A stretch of DNA of 64,000 nt from Hoeflea algicola (GTDB lineage Bacteria > Pseudomonadota > Alphaproteobacteria > Rhizobiales > Rhizobiaceae): positions 3,518,501 to 3,582,500 of the forward strand of contig NZ_JAOVZR010000001.1 in NCBI RefSeq assembly GCF_026619415.1, read 5' to 3'. Every line of letters starts with the position of its first letter. The first letter of the stretch is position 1. A program made the position numbers and the translations under genes. Below, in pieces: positions 36,351-45,500 of this stretch. A model generated the notes under the pieces. That model saw only the letters and a program-made list of their open reading frames with translations. It did no database searches and was not told the DNA's origin.

Positions 36351-36367
36351 TTTAGAACAATTCTAAT
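36351..36367. promoter_or_regulatory. Iron control element (Irr box) upstream of mbfA
   Basis: TTTAGAACAATTCTAAT matches the ICE/Irr-box pattern TTTAGAA-N3-TTCTAAA at 13 of 14 defined positions. It lies 14 bases before the mbfA start codon. In Agrobacterium and Bradyrhizobium Irr binds such sites and represses mbfA when iron is low. The same regulation here is inferred. Confidence 0.82.
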
Positions 36368-36380
36368 AAAAGGAATCGTC

Positions 36381-37363
36381 ATGCTGTCCCGTATCATCGG
36401 CTTCAACCGACGCCCCTTCAGTTCGCTGAGCGAGCAGGAAATTCTAGGACTGGCAATTTCCTCGGAAGAGGATGATGCGCGGATCTATCTCGCCTATGCG
36501 GATCATCTGCGCGATGATTATCCGCAATCGGCAAAGGTATTTGAGGAGATGGCGGCGGAGGAGGGCGAGCACCGGGCCCGCTTGATCGAGCAGCACAAGA
36601 CGCGATTCGGCGAGCGCATTCCGCTGATCCGCCGCGAACATGTGCGCGGCTATTATGAACGCAAGCCTGACTGGCTGGTGAAAAACCAGTCCGTCGACAA
36701 GGTTCGTCAAACGGCCGAAGACATGGAAGCCCAGGCCCACAACTTCTACCTCGCTGCGGCCCGCCGCACGGCCGACGCCGACACCCGCAAATTGCTCGGC
36801 GATCTCGCCTTGGCCGAAAAAGCCATCAATCGCTGGCCCGCCGGCTCGGCCTTGAACACACGCCCCAGGACGTCAAAGCCGAAGAGGAGGCGACCTCGCG
36901 CCGCAAGTTCATACTGACCTATGTCCAGCCCGGTCTGGCGGGGTTGATGGATGGATCGGTGTCCACACTGGCGCCGATCTTTGCCACGGCGTTCGCCACC
37001 GGGGATACCTGGACCACGTTTCTGGTTGGCTTTTCGGCGTCGGTCGGTGCCGGTATTTCCATGGGCTTTACCGAAGCCGCCCATGATGACGGTGTCATCT
37101 CCGGCCGTGGCTCGCCGCTCAAGCGTGGTCTGGCCTCTGGCATCATGACGGCAATCGGCGGTCTTGGTCACGCGCTTCCCTATCTGATCCCGGATTTTAC
37201 TGTCGCCACCACGGTGGCCATTGCGGTCGTGTTCGTCGAACTCTGGGCCATCGCCTGGATTCAGAACCACTGGATGGATACACCCTGGAGCCGGGCGATC
37301 TTTCAGGTGGTGCTGGGCGGGGCGCTGGTGTTTGCCGCAGGCCTGCTGATCGGCAATGCATAA
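36381..37363 (+). pseudogene. mbfA: Membrane-bound ferritin MbfA, frameshifted
   Basis: The N-terminal frame (36381 to about 36821) is an erythrin/rubrerythrin-like diiron domain with Glu and His ligands (SEEDDARIYLAYADHL; EMAAEEGEHRARLIEQH; DMEAQAHNFY). After a five-A run at 36817-36821 the frame breaks. One extra A would continue it as EKSHQSLARRLGLEHT and then the VIT1 membrane domain (QPGLAGLMDGSVSTLAPIFA, ending at 37363). MbfA exports iron and protects against peroxide. An Irr box precedes it, which fits. The break could be a true mutation, phase variation in a homopolymer or a sequencing error. The intact product would have about 327 residues. Confidence 0.88.
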
Positions 37364-37553
37364 GGTAACGATAGTCGGCTTATGGACCCGAGTTGAGGCG
37401 CGTCTGAGCACAAAAAAAGCAGGAGGGATAGAGACGGGGTTGCGAGGTCTGGTTCCATTCATGCTATTGCTAAGCACGTCTTCTTGGACGTATGTGCACG
37501 CATAGGTAATAGTATCCCATCCGACAAACGCCCCGGACGGTGAAAGTGTAGTA

Positions 37554-39470
37554 ATGTTACGAGTTCTGATTGCGTGGGTGCTGGCCCGTGACCGCCGACT
37601 GAAACAATTCTCTCTGATGGCCGCGGACACACTCATCGTCGTCGTCGCGATCTGGATAGCCTATAGCGTCCGCCTAAATCGGTTCCACATTCCCAATTCA
37701 GCGCAGATGCTGCTGATCGTTGCCGGCCCGATCATAGCGCTGCCTGTGTTCTACAGTTTCGGGCTGTACCGCTCGCTGATTCGTTATGTCGGCGAAGCCG
37801 CAATCTGGTCTGCCTTCAAGGCCGTGGGACTGACGGCTTTGTTGTGGGGCCTGCTGGCGTTCATGATCCGCGCCTATGGTGTCGAAGGCGTACCGCGTTC
37901 GGTGCTGGTGCTGTTCTGGCTCTTCACCCTCATCATGGTCATATGCTCGCGGTTCCTGGCGCGCTGGTTCTTGCTGCTGGAGAGCAACAAGCAGGCTGCA
38001 CGCCGGCACATCCTGATCGTCGGTGTGGGCGAAGCCGCGCGCCAGATCTCCGCCTCGCTGCAAAGCGACAATCCCTGGCTGTCGGTCATCCATGTTGCCG
38101 ACGATCCGAATTTGCGAGGGCGGCTGATGGGCGGCAATGCGGTCTATCCGTCCGAAGATGTTCCCGATCTTGTAAAGCGCTATGATATCAAGGATGCGAT
38201 CGTAACGCTGCGTTCTGCCAGTCAGGTCCGCCGCGCCGAGGTCATCGAATCCTTGCGTAAACTTGAGGTCAAGGTTCGCATTCTGCCTGCTTTCGCAGAC
38301 ATCGCCTCCGGCAAACACATCGTCAGTATGGTGCGCGAAGTCGAAATCGGCGACCTTCTCGGTCGGGAGACGGTGACGCCAGACAGGGCGCTGATGGAAG
38401 CTAACACCAGGGACAAGGTGGTAATGATCACCGGCGCCGGCGGATCGATCGGATCGGAACTGTGCAGGCAAGCGGCGTCGCTCGGAACAGCAAAACTGGT
38501 TCTGCTGGAGAGCAGCGAGGTCGCCCTCTACAATATTTTGCGCGAACTCGAGCGTCAGGCCGATCTTGAATTCGTTCCGGTTCTCGGCTCGGTCACCGAT
38601 CAGGCGCTTGTCTGCAGCGTCATCCGCGAGCATGGGGTGAACACGATATTTCATGCTGCTGCCTACAAGCACGTCCCGCTTGTCGAGGACAATCCGTTCC
38701 AGGGCGTCAAAAACAATGCGCTGGGAACACTGGCGGTCGCTACCGCAGCCTATGAGACCGACGTCGAGTTGTTGGTTCTGATTTCCACCGACAAGGCAGT
38801 CTTGCCCTCCAGCATCATGGGGGCGTCGAAACCGTTGGCCGAGCTCATCATTCAGGATTTTGCTGACAGGGCGAAGCGCGATAAGCCGGAAAAAACATTC
38901 TGTGCTGTCCGCTTCGGCAATGTCATAGGCTCCAGCGGTTCGGTGATTCCGCTTTTCCGCGAACAGATTCGAAACGGCGGCCCGGTCACCCTGACCCATG
39001 CAGAGGCCACTCGCTACTTCATGTCGATCTCCGAAGCAGCGGAATTGGTCATCCAGGCAGGCAGCATGGCCTGTTCGCGCGACAAGTCAGCGGCCGAAAA
39101 CGGCAATATCTATCTTCTCGATATGGGAGCGCCGGTGCTGATCAAGGACCTGGCATTGAAGATGATTCGGCTTTCCAACCTCACCGTCAACAACGAGGCC
39201 AATCCCCAGGGCGACATCGCCATCAAGATAACCGGCTTGCGGCCTGGCGAGAAACTGCATGAAGTTCTGCTGACATCTATCGAGTCGCCGCATCAAACGG
39301 CACACCCGAAAATATCCGTGGCTGTCGAGCCGCCGCCCGATGGCCTTGTCTTCGAGACTCTGTATCGCGAGCTGAACGCGAGATCCGAGGGCCATGACCG
39401 CGACCAGCTCATAGAGTTGCTCACTAGAGTGACCGGTTTGTCGGCCTCGGAAAATGCCACCGAGGCTTGA
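37554..39470 (+). CDS. CapD/WbpM-type nucleotide-sugar epimerase-dehydratase
   Basis: A 638-residue inner-membrane protein. Four membrane helices lie within residues 20-135. A first Rossmann-like domain (HILIVGVGEAARQISASL) is followed by the catalytic SDR domain beginning VVMITGAGGSIGSELCRQ. It contains FHAAAYKHVPLVEDNP, ISTDKAVLPSSIMGASKPLAE (Met-Gly-Ala-Ser-Lys in place of YxxxK, as usual for this family) and RFGNVIGSSGSVIPLF. Such enzymes convert UDP-GlcNAc to 4-keto-6-deoxy sugars for O-antigen, capsule or glycan synthesis. It stands alone but fits the polysaccharide genes at 26-34 kb. Confidence 0.93.
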   Translation: MLRVLIAWVLARDRRLKQFSLMAADTLIVVVAIWIAYSVRLNRFHIPNSAQMLLIVAGPIIALPVFYSFGLYRSLIRYVGEAAIWSAFKAVGLTALLWGLLAFMIRAYGVEGVPRSVLVLFWLFTLIMVICSRFLARWFLLLESNKQAARRHILIVGVGEAARQISASLQSDNPWLSVIHVADDPNLRGRLMGGNAVYPSEDVPDLVKRYDIKDAIVTLRSASQVRRAEVIESLRKLEVKVRILPAFADIASGKHIVSMVREVEIGDLLGRETVTPDRALMEANTRDKVVMITGAGGSIGSELCRQAASLGTAKLVLLESSEVALYNILRELERQADLEFVPVLGSVTDQALVCSVIREHGVNTIFHAAAYKHVPLVEDNPFQGVKNNALGTLAVATAAYETDVELLVLISTDKAVLPSSIMGASKPLAELIIQDFADRAKRDKPEKTFCAVRFGNVIGSSGSVIPLFREQIRNGGPVTLTHAEATRYFMSISEAAELVIQAGSMACSRDKSAAENGNIYLLDMGAPVLIKDLALKMIRLSNLTVNNEANPQGDIAIKITGLRPGEKLHEVLLTSIESPHQTAHPKISVAVEPPPDGLVFETLYRELNARSEGHDRDQLIELLTRVTGLSASENATEA

Positions 39471-39707
39471 TCACAAAACCCGCGCGCTCCAGCTTTGCCC
39501 GGCGAGTAGGCGTGATCGGGACACGTCTGGGCCCCGGGGTGCCGTTTCCTGATGGCGGGTCGGGTTTCGTGTCAGTACGACTGGAGTGTTGATTTCTTGT
39601 GAGGCAAGTCAAATGTGGCAGGGTGTGTTTCCGGTGGTAACGGCAATGACTTCGGCTGATCAACGGCGGCAAAGAGTAAAGGCCGCGCGCCTCAGGCGGT
39701 TCAAATC

Positions 39708-40943
39708 ATGAGCGAACGCTTGCGCCGTGTGGAGCCAATGACGCTGCTGATCGGTGTTTCCATGACCATCGGGTATGGCACGCTGTATTACCCATTCGCC
39801 ATTCTCGGGCCCGAGATTGCCCGCGACATGGGCTGGAGCAACAGCCTTGTGTTCGGCGTGTTTTCCGCCGCTCTTCTGACCAGCGCGGTGACCGCTTCCT
39901 TCGTTGGCCGGGCGATGGACCGGTTCGGCGCGCGCCCTGTAATGGTGCTGGGGTCGGTGCTGGCCGGTGCGACCTTGCTTAATCTGTCGCTGGTGCAGTC
40001 GGTGGTGGGGTTTGCCATCGCCATGCCGCTAATCGAAGTCGCTGCCCGGATGATCCAATATGAGACCGGCTTTGCCGCTCTCATTGCCATTCATGGTCGC
40101 CAGGCCCGCCGTCCGATCGCCCATGTTACCCTGGTGGCGGGCTTTGCTTCCACCGTATTCTGGCCGCTGATTCACTGGCTGCTGGGTTTCATGGATTGGC
40201 GCGGCGTCTGCCTGGTTCTGGCGGCGGTCAATCTCATGGTGGCATTGCCGATTCATCTGATGGTGCCACGCGGCCCGCGTCTGCCCGCTGGCCAGCCAGC
40301 GCCACAGTTGGTAGCGCGCGAACCGGGCCTGCTGCTGCCGGGCAATCGCCGCCCCTCCTTTGTGTTGATGTCGATAGCCTTCGCCGGGGGCAGTTTCCTG
40401 ATGTCGGCGGTCCACACGTCGTTTTTCGTCATTCTTGACCAGCTCGGTCGTGAAGTGGCGCTGGCGGCGCTCGCCGGTGCGATCATCGGGCCGATGCAGG
40501 TAATGGCCCGGTTGATCGAGATGTTGACTGGCGAGCGGGTTGCCTCGTCGGTGGTCGGAGTGATCTCGAGTTCGATGCTGCTGTTTGGCATCTGCCTGCT
40601 GATTTTGGCGCTGTGGATCAATGGCCCCATCATTGTGATTGCCTTCGCCGCCAGTTTCGGGGTCGGTCAGGGGCTCAGCTTCATCGCCCGTGCGATCCTG
40701 CCGGCGCGGCTGTTTGGCACCGACGGTTACGGTACGGTGACCGGCAAGCTCGCAACCGTCCGGCTTTTTGCCATGGCGGGAGCACCGGTGTGCACGGCAC
40801 TGGCCATCGCCCATGCCGGGATTGCCGCTACATTGCTGCTGCTTTCGCTGGTTGCCGTCATGACGGTCGCTGCGTCCTGGGGCCTGCTCCGGATCGAATC
40901 GAAGGCGGCGGCGGGTCATTCCATCGTCCCAACGGCTGCCTGA
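39708..40943 (+). CDS. MFS transporter
   Basis: A 411-residue protein with twelve hydrophobic helices and the MFS loop 2-3 motif GRAMDRFGARPVMVLGS. The N-terminal half contains MTIGYGTLYYPFAILGPEIA, as in monocarboxylate/oxalate-like or uncharacterised alphaproteobacterial MFS proteins. It is a secondary transporter of unknown substrate. It converges on the BTLCP gene, and no linked enzyme gene hints at the substrate. Confidence 0.88.
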   Translation: MSERLRRVEPMTLLIGVSMTIGYGTLYYPFAILGPEIARDMGWSNSLVFGVFSAALLTSAVTASFVGRAMDRFGARPVMVLGSVLAGATLLNLSLVQSVVGFAIAMPLIEVAARMIQYETGFAALIAIHGRQARRPIAHVTLVAGFASTVFWPLIHWLLGFMDWRGVCLVLAAVNLMVALPIHLMVPRGPRLPAGQPAPQLVAREPGLLLPGNRRPSFVLMSIAFAGGSFLMSAVHTSFFVILDQLGREVALAALAGAIIGPMQVMARLIEMLTGERVASSVVGVISSSMLLFGICLLILALWINGPIIVIAFAASFGVGQGLSFIARAILPARLFGTDGYGTVTGKLATVRLFAMAGAPVCTALAIAHAGIAATLLLLSLVAVMTVAASWGLLRIESKAAAGHSIVPTAA

Positions 40944-41035
40944 CGCGCAAGGTGGTCTCGACCCGATCATGCTGCCGGCGTCAATGCCACGTCAGCAAGG
41001 CCGGATCGGGCAGATTGAGTAATGACGGGAACTGT

Positions 41036-41662
41036 TTAGCGCAGCGCGCCGACCAGTACGTCAGGTGCGTTCTCGATGGTCACCCAGCGGCCGGAATTGT
41101 TGGAGGCTTGACGCTTAAGATAGCGGTAGGGCGTATCGTGCCAGTTCTTGACCCGGTCCTCGAGATTGTCGAGCACGAAGTCGCCTTCCGAGGTTCTGAG
41201 CGTCAGCACCGCATGGCCTTCGCCATCGGGCTTGCGAACCACCGTGATCAGCAGGTCGGCCGCCGAAAAGCCGCGCTCCATCAGCATGTAGCGCTTGAGC
41301 AGCACATAGTCTTCGCAATCCCCGGCAATATCGGGATAGGCCCAGACCTCTTCCTTGCCGAACAATTCCAGATCGGTCTTAGGCATCACTGAGAAATTGA
41401 CCGCGCGGTTGATCTCCTTGACCACTTCCCATCCATAATCGGTGACCTTCGGGGCAGCACCTGATCCCTTGACCGGCTTGCACTCGGAAGCATGCAGCTT
41501 GCAGAATTCGTAATGCCCGATTGGTTGCGATGTCACCCGGCCTGTCTGCATCGACAGATTGGACGCGAAGCCTCCAGCCGGAAAGGCAAGCAATGCCGCC
41601 GAGGCAAACAATACCGCCCTGATTTTACCCGGTCCGCACAACATTGCCGGTCTACTCCACAC
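41036..41662 (-). CDS. Transglutaminase-like cysteine proteinase (BTLCP)
   Basis: A 208-residue secreted protein with a signal peptide (KIRAVLFASAALLAFPAGG). The BTLCP core shows a catalytic Cys in DIAGDCEDYVLLKRYML, His in GEGHAVLTLRT and Asp in DFVLDNLEDRVKNW. These periplasmic proteins are conserved in Rhizobiales. Gammaproteobacterial relatives (LapG) cleave an adhesin under c-di-GMP control. No LapD or large adhesin lies nearby, so a LapG-like role is not claimed. ATG 41644 is an alternative start. Confidence 0.88.
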   Translation of the reverse strand: MWSRPAMLCGPGKIRAVLFASAALLAFPAGGFASNLSMQTGRVTSQPIGHYEFCKLHASECKPVKGSGAAPKVTDYGWEVVKEINRAVNFSVMPKTDLELFGKEEVWAYPDIAGDCEDYVLLKRYMLMERGFSAADLLITVVRKPDGEGHAVLTLRTSEGDFVLDNLEDRVKNWHDTPYRYLKRQASNNSGRWVTIENAPDVLVGALR

Positions 41663-41809
41663 TGTCCAACTTCGTTAACAAAGAGTTAAGAACGGTTGGA
41701 GCAAGGAGTCAATTACGCAACGCCTGCCATCTCGCTATATGGTTACCGGTGGAGGGAGACCGGATGTACTGCGCCAAAGCAGCCGACAGGAACCGGGCCG
41801 TCCGCTCAG

Positions 41810-42616
41810 TCAGGTCTGTGGCGCGATCCCGTCGGTGGCGGCCAGAATCCGGGCGATGTCTTCGTCACGCGACAACCGGTGATCGCCGTCGCGGATGAAT
41901 GTCAGTGTCACATTGTCCGACGGCAGATGCTCCACCAGCTTCAGCGCATGCCGCCATGGAACATCCGGGTCGGCCATGCCCTGGATGATGTGCACCGGCG
42001 CGCCGGTCTCGATCAAACCGTCGAGCACCCGGTTCTTGCGCCCATCCTCGAACAGTTCCCGGGTGAAGATGTTGGGATCGGGACCATAGGGCGTCGGCTC
42101 TTCATAATAACCGTCGCGCTCAAGCGCCTGGCGTTGCGCCTCGGTCAGTTCCGGCTCCATAAGTTCCAGCGTGAAATCCGGCGCCGGCGCGATCAGCACC
42201 AACCCCGCCACACGGTGTCGGTCCTCGCGTTTGGCAAGTTCCTGAACCATTCTGAGCGCGATCCAGCCGCCCATCGACGAGCCGACCAGGATCTGCGGAC
42301 CTGAGCTGAGTTGGTCGAACGCAGCCAGACTCTCTTCCAGCCAGCGCGAAATCGTGCCTTTTCGCAAGCTGCCGCCGGAGGCGCCGTGGCCGGAATAGTC
42401 AAAGCGCAGGCAGGCGCGCCCTTGCTGTCCGGCATGAACGCACAGTGCCTCCGCCTTCGAGCCGGACATGTCCGAGCGGTAACCGCCGAGCCAGACGAAA
42501 CCGGGCAATCCGGCGCCAGCAGCGGTAGCCTCGCGTGTCAGCGCGGCGATCGTCCGGGCTTCTCCGCCCGTGCCCACGCTCAGTTCTTTTCTACTGGTTT
42601 CGGTCATATCCGCCAT
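41810..42616 (-). CDS. Alpha/beta hydrolase
   Basis: A 268-residue alpha/beta-hydrolase. The nucleophile elbow GSSMGG has Ser at about residue 114, the acid is probably Asp in QGMADPDVPW, and the His is in DGDHRLSRDED near the C-terminus. The opening GFVWLGGYRSDMSGSKA and the FDYSGHGASGG segment resemble ABHD10-like carboxylesterases. It probably hydrolyses a carboxylic ester or thioester in the cytoplasm. It is divergent from infC. Confidence 0.88.
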   Translation of the reverse strand: MADMTETSRKELSVGTGGEARTIAALTREATAAGAGLPGFVWLGGYRSDMSGSKAEALCVHAGQQGRACLRFDYSGHGASGGSLRKGTISRWLEESLAAFDQLSSGPQILVGSSMGGWIALRMVQELAKREDRHRVAGLVLIAPAPDFTLELMEPELTEAQRQALERDGYYEEPTPYGPDPNIFTRELFEDGRKNRVLDGLIETGAPVHIIQGMADPDVPWRHALKLVEHLPSDNVTLTFIRDGDHRLSRDEDIARILAATDGIAPQT

Positions 42617-42799
42617 GCTCCCATGTCTCGATCTGGCACCCTTTTACAAGATTCGCCGCCGCGCGAACTTCCCCGTGGTGATTTTTTCGCAAAGCCGTGC
42701 TATTGACACCGGCCTGCCGATCACGACATTGCGCGCGAGAACAAACTGCTTGCGTCCGCGATCAGCGGAACCCGACGAGTTAATCAGGAGACCAAAGCC

Positions 42800-43336
42800 A
42801 TTCGCAGACCTTTTAGAGCGCCGCCCACAACCAACGATGGCCCCCGCGCTAACCAGAATATCCGGACCCCAACGGTCCAGCTCATTGATTCCGAAGGCCA
42901 GAATCATGGTGTCGTGCCGACCGAACAGGCGTTGGCCATGGCTGAAGAGGTTGGCCTCGACCTTGTCGAGATCAACTCCGCTGGCGATGTGCCTGTGTGC
43001 AAGATCGTTGACCTCGGCAAGCTGAAATACGCGTCACAGAAAAAAGCCTCTGAAGCGCGCAAGAAGCAGAAGACCGTTGAGGTCAAGGAAATCAAGATGC
43101 GTCCCAACATCGACACACATGATTATGATGTGAAGATGCGCGCCATGAACCGCTTCTTTGACGAGGGTGACAAGGTCAAGGTCACGCTGCGTTTCCGCGG
43201 TCGCGAAATGGCGCATATGGAACTGGGCATGAAATTGCTCCAGAAGGTCAAGGACGACACGATCGAAATCGCCAAGGTCGAAGCTGAGCCCAAACTCGAA
43301 GGCCGGCAGATGATGATGGTGCTGGCGCCGAAATAA
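42800..43336 (+). CDS. infC: Translation initiation factor IF-3, AUU start
   Basis: A 178-residue protein. The frame is colinear with IF-3 from an ATT codon at 42800 (M)[20 protein letters not shown]; the first ATG/GTG candidates downstream (GTG 42914) would remove about 38 conserved residues. AGGAG at 42786-42790 sits nine bases before ATT. IF-3 normally uses AUU so that it can discriminate against its own initiation codon and autoregulate. The C-terminal domain reads [24 protein letters not shown]-3 binds the 30S subunit and checks start codons. It is followed by a hairpin, then rpmI-rplT. Confidence 0.95.
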   Translation: MRRPFRAPPTTNDGPRANQNIRTPTVQLIDSEGQNHGVVPTEQALAMAEEVGLDLVEINSAGDVPVCKIVDLGKLKYASQKKASEARKKQKTVEVKEIKMRPNIDTHDYDVKMRAMNRFFDEGDKVKVTLRFRGREMAHMELGMKLLQKVKDDTIEIAKVEAEPKLEGRQMMMVLAPK

Positions 43337-43358
43337 CGCCGGCTCACGCGCAGATAAA

Positions 43359-43395
43359 GACCGGACCGGCTTGCGTCGGGACCGGTTTTTGCTTT
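43359..43395 (+). terminator. Hairpin and T-run after infC
   Basis: AGACCGG pairs with CCGGTTT (one wobble), with a smaller inner hairpin and T-rich end TTTTTGCTTTT. It lies 20 bases after the infC stop. It is a moderate terminator that would separate infC from rpmI-rplT. Confidence 0.55.
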
Positions 43396-43598
43396 TCTAC
43401 GACCGAATTGGTCAAACCCCGTTGCTCTTTTTCACGGCGGGGGCTATAAGGCGCGCGTTCAAACCGGCCGGCAGGGCATGCCGAGGCGGTTTCCAACGCT
43501 TGATGCATTTGGGGTCTTCTTCCTTGTGCATCTCACCCAACAAGAAATGACATTGTGGTGTCCACGTGACGTCCGCAGGTCTGATAAGGAGTAGCGAA

Positions 43599-43799
43599 AT
43601 GCCCAAGATGAAGACGAAATCGTCTGCCAAGAAGCGGTTCAAGATCACTGCAAGCGGCAAGGTTATGGCTGCAGCCGCTGGCAAACGTCATGGCATGATC
43701 AAACGGTCCAACAAGTTCATTCGCGACGCACGCGGCACGATGGTCCTCTCGGATCCTGACGCCAAGATCGTCAAGAAGTTTCTTCCCAACGGCCTGTAA
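43599..43799 (+). CDS. rpmI: Ribosomal protein L35
   Basis: A 66-residue basic protein, [20 protein letters not shown], typical of bL35 of the 50S subunit. ATG 43599 is preceded by AAGGAG. The longer frame from 43566 is not used. It is followed after 37 bases by rplT, probably co-transcribed. Confidence 0.97.
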   Translation: MPKMKTKSSAKKRFKITASGKVMAAAAGKRHGMIKRSNKFIRDARGTMVLSDPDAKIVKKFLPNGL

Positions 43800-43836
43800 G
43801 CAGAGCCGGGACCACCGAATTTAAGGAGATCATGAT

Positions 43837-44238
43837 ATGGCACGTGTAAAACGGGGCGTTACCGCCCACGCAAAGCACAAGAAGGTTCTGAAGAAAGCCA
43901 AGGGCTTTTACGGACGCCGCAAAAATACCATCCGCGCCGCGAAGGCCGCCGTCGACAAGTCGATGCAGTATGCCTACCGCGACCGCAAGGTCCGCAAGCG
44001 GAATTTCCGCGCTCTCTGGATCCAACGCATCAACGCCGCTGTCCGCGAGCAGGGCCTGACCTATGGCCGCTTCATCGACGGCCTCACCAAGGCTGGTATC
44101 GAGGTTGACCGCAAGGTGCTTTCCGACATGGCGATCCATGACGCGGAAGCATTCGGTGTGCTGATCGAAGCTTCCAAGAAGGCGCTTGATTACCTCAAGG
44201 AATCGACGCCGAACGAGTTTGAAAGCGCTGTCGCCTAA
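43837..44238 (+). CDS. rplT: Ribosomal protein L20
   Basis: A 133-residue bL20, an early 50S assembly protein: [30 protein letters not shown] at the start and [20 protein letters not shown] inside. A TAAGGAG site precedes it. The operon ends at a strong terminator 38 bases downstream. L20 often represses its own operon through leader RNA. I could not identify such a leader in the 262 bases before rpmI. Confidence 0.97.
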   Translation: MARVKRGVTAHAKHKKVLKKAKGFYGRRKNTIRAAKAAVDKSMQYAYRDRKVRKRNFRALWIQRINAAVREQGLTYGRFIDGLTKAGIEVDRKVLSDMAIHDAEAFGVLIEASKKALDYLKESTPNEFESAVA

Positions 44239-44275
44239 GCCAGCGTTTTCCCGAAAGCAGAATTTGAATTTTGGG

Positions 44276-44308
44276 ATCCCGCGCTGGCACGGCTGGCGCG
44301 GGATTTTT
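44276..44308 (+). terminator. Rho-independent terminator after rplT
   Basis: ATCCCGCGC (44276-44284) pairs perfectly with GCGCGGGAT (44296-44304), loop of 11, followed by TTTTT. It separates rpmI-rplT from pheS. Confidence 0.9.
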
Positions 44309-44401
44309 CGTTTCAGGACCCGGCAATCCGCTGTTTCTCAAGAGCGCCAATTCGTTTAAGCACGGGCAAATCGCCCCGCCAGATACGGACAGTCAAAGAC
44401 C

Positions 44402-45487
44402 ATGAGCCAGTACCAGACACTTGAAACCGCCATCATGGCCGAGATCGCCGCCAGTGCGGATGAGGCGTCCATCGAGGCCGTGCGGGTGTCAGCCCTCGGC
44501 AAAAAGGGCTCTGTGTCCGAATTGCTCAAGGGGCTGGGTAAAATGTCCGCCGAGGAGCGCCAGGAAGCGGGTCCGGCGATCAACGGGCTCAAGGCCCGCA
44601 TTGCCGACGCCATCGCGGCGCGCAAGGCTGAGCTTCGGGACGCTGCCATCACCGAGCGGCTGGCGCGCGAAACCGTCGATGTCAGCCTGCCGGTGCGTAC
44701 GTCACCTGCCGAGCGTGGCCGCATTCATCCGATCAGCCAGGTGGTCGACGAGATCACCGCCATCTTTGCCGATATGGGCTTTGCCATTGCCGAAGGTCCC
44801 GATATCGAGACCGATCATTACAATTTCACGGCGCTGAATTTCCCGGACGGCCATCCGGCCAGGGAAATGCACGACACCTTTTTCCTCGAACCCGATGACA
44901 ATGGCGAACGCAAGGTTTTGCGCACCCACACCTCGCCGGTTCAGATCCGGACCATGGAATCGCAAAAGCCGCCGATCCGGATCGTCATTCCGGGCAAGAC
45001 CTACCGGCAGGACTCTGACGCCACCCATTCGCCGATGTTTCATCAGGTCGAGGGGCTGGTGATCGACAAGACTGCCAATGTCGGCCATCTGCGCTGGGTT
45101 CTGGAGGAATTTTGCAAGGCCTTCTTCGAAGTCGACAACGTGGTGATGCGCTTCCGGCCGTCGTTTTTTCCGTTCACCGAGCCCTCTTTCGAGGTCGATA
45201 TCCAGTGCGACCGCACCTCGGGTCCGATCGTCAAGTTTGGCGAGGGGACCGACTGGATGGAGATTTTGGGTTGCGGCATGATGCATCCCAACGTGTTGCG
45301 CGCCGGCGGGCTTGATCCCGATGAGTATCAGGGCTTTGCCTGGGGCATGGGACTCGACCGCATCGCCATGCTGAAATACGGCATGCCGGACCTGCGCGAT
45401 TTCTTCAATGCCGATGTCCGCTGGACCAGCCACTACGGCTTCCGCCCCCTCGACATGCCGACATTGTTCGGCGGTTTGAGCGCGTAA
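44402..45487 (+). CDS. pheS: Phenylalanyl-tRNA synthetase alpha subunit
   Basis: A 361-residue class II synthetase subunit. The N-terminal coiled coil (first about 100 residues) binds tRNA. The catalytic core has [37 protein letters not shown] (motif 2) and [20 protein letters not shown] (motif 3). It attaches Phe to tRNA-Phe as an alpha2-beta2 complex with PheT. pheT follows after 13 bases. Confidence 0.97.
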   Translation: MSQYQTLETAIMAEIAASADEASIEAVRVSALGKKGSVSELLKGLGKMSAEERQEAGPAINGLKARIADAIAARKAELRDAAITERLARETVDVSLPVRTSPAERGRIHPISQVVDEITAIFADMGFAIAEGPDIETDHYNFTALNFPDGHPAREMHDTFFLEPDDNGERKVLRTHTSPVQIRTMESQKPPIRIVIPGKTYRQDSDATHSPMFHQVEGLVIDKTANVGHLRWVLEEFCKAFFEVDNVVMRFRPSFFPFTEPSFEVDIQCDRTSGPIVKFGEGTDWMEILGCGMMHPNVLRAGGLDPDEYQGFAWGMGLDRIAMLKYGMPDLRDFFNADVRWTSHYGFRPLDMPTLFGGLSA

Positions 45488-45500
45488 GGAGAATAGATCG

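Noticed and set aside
37698..38999. 433-codon minus-strand frame opposite the CapD-type gene
   Set aside because: It is a composition shadow with no motifs, while the plus frame has full domain signatures.
41036..41662. BTLCP protein as a LapG of a c-di-GMP-controlled adhesin system
   Set aside because: No LapD or large repeat adhesin is nearby, and BTLCP proteins are common in Rhizobiales without them.
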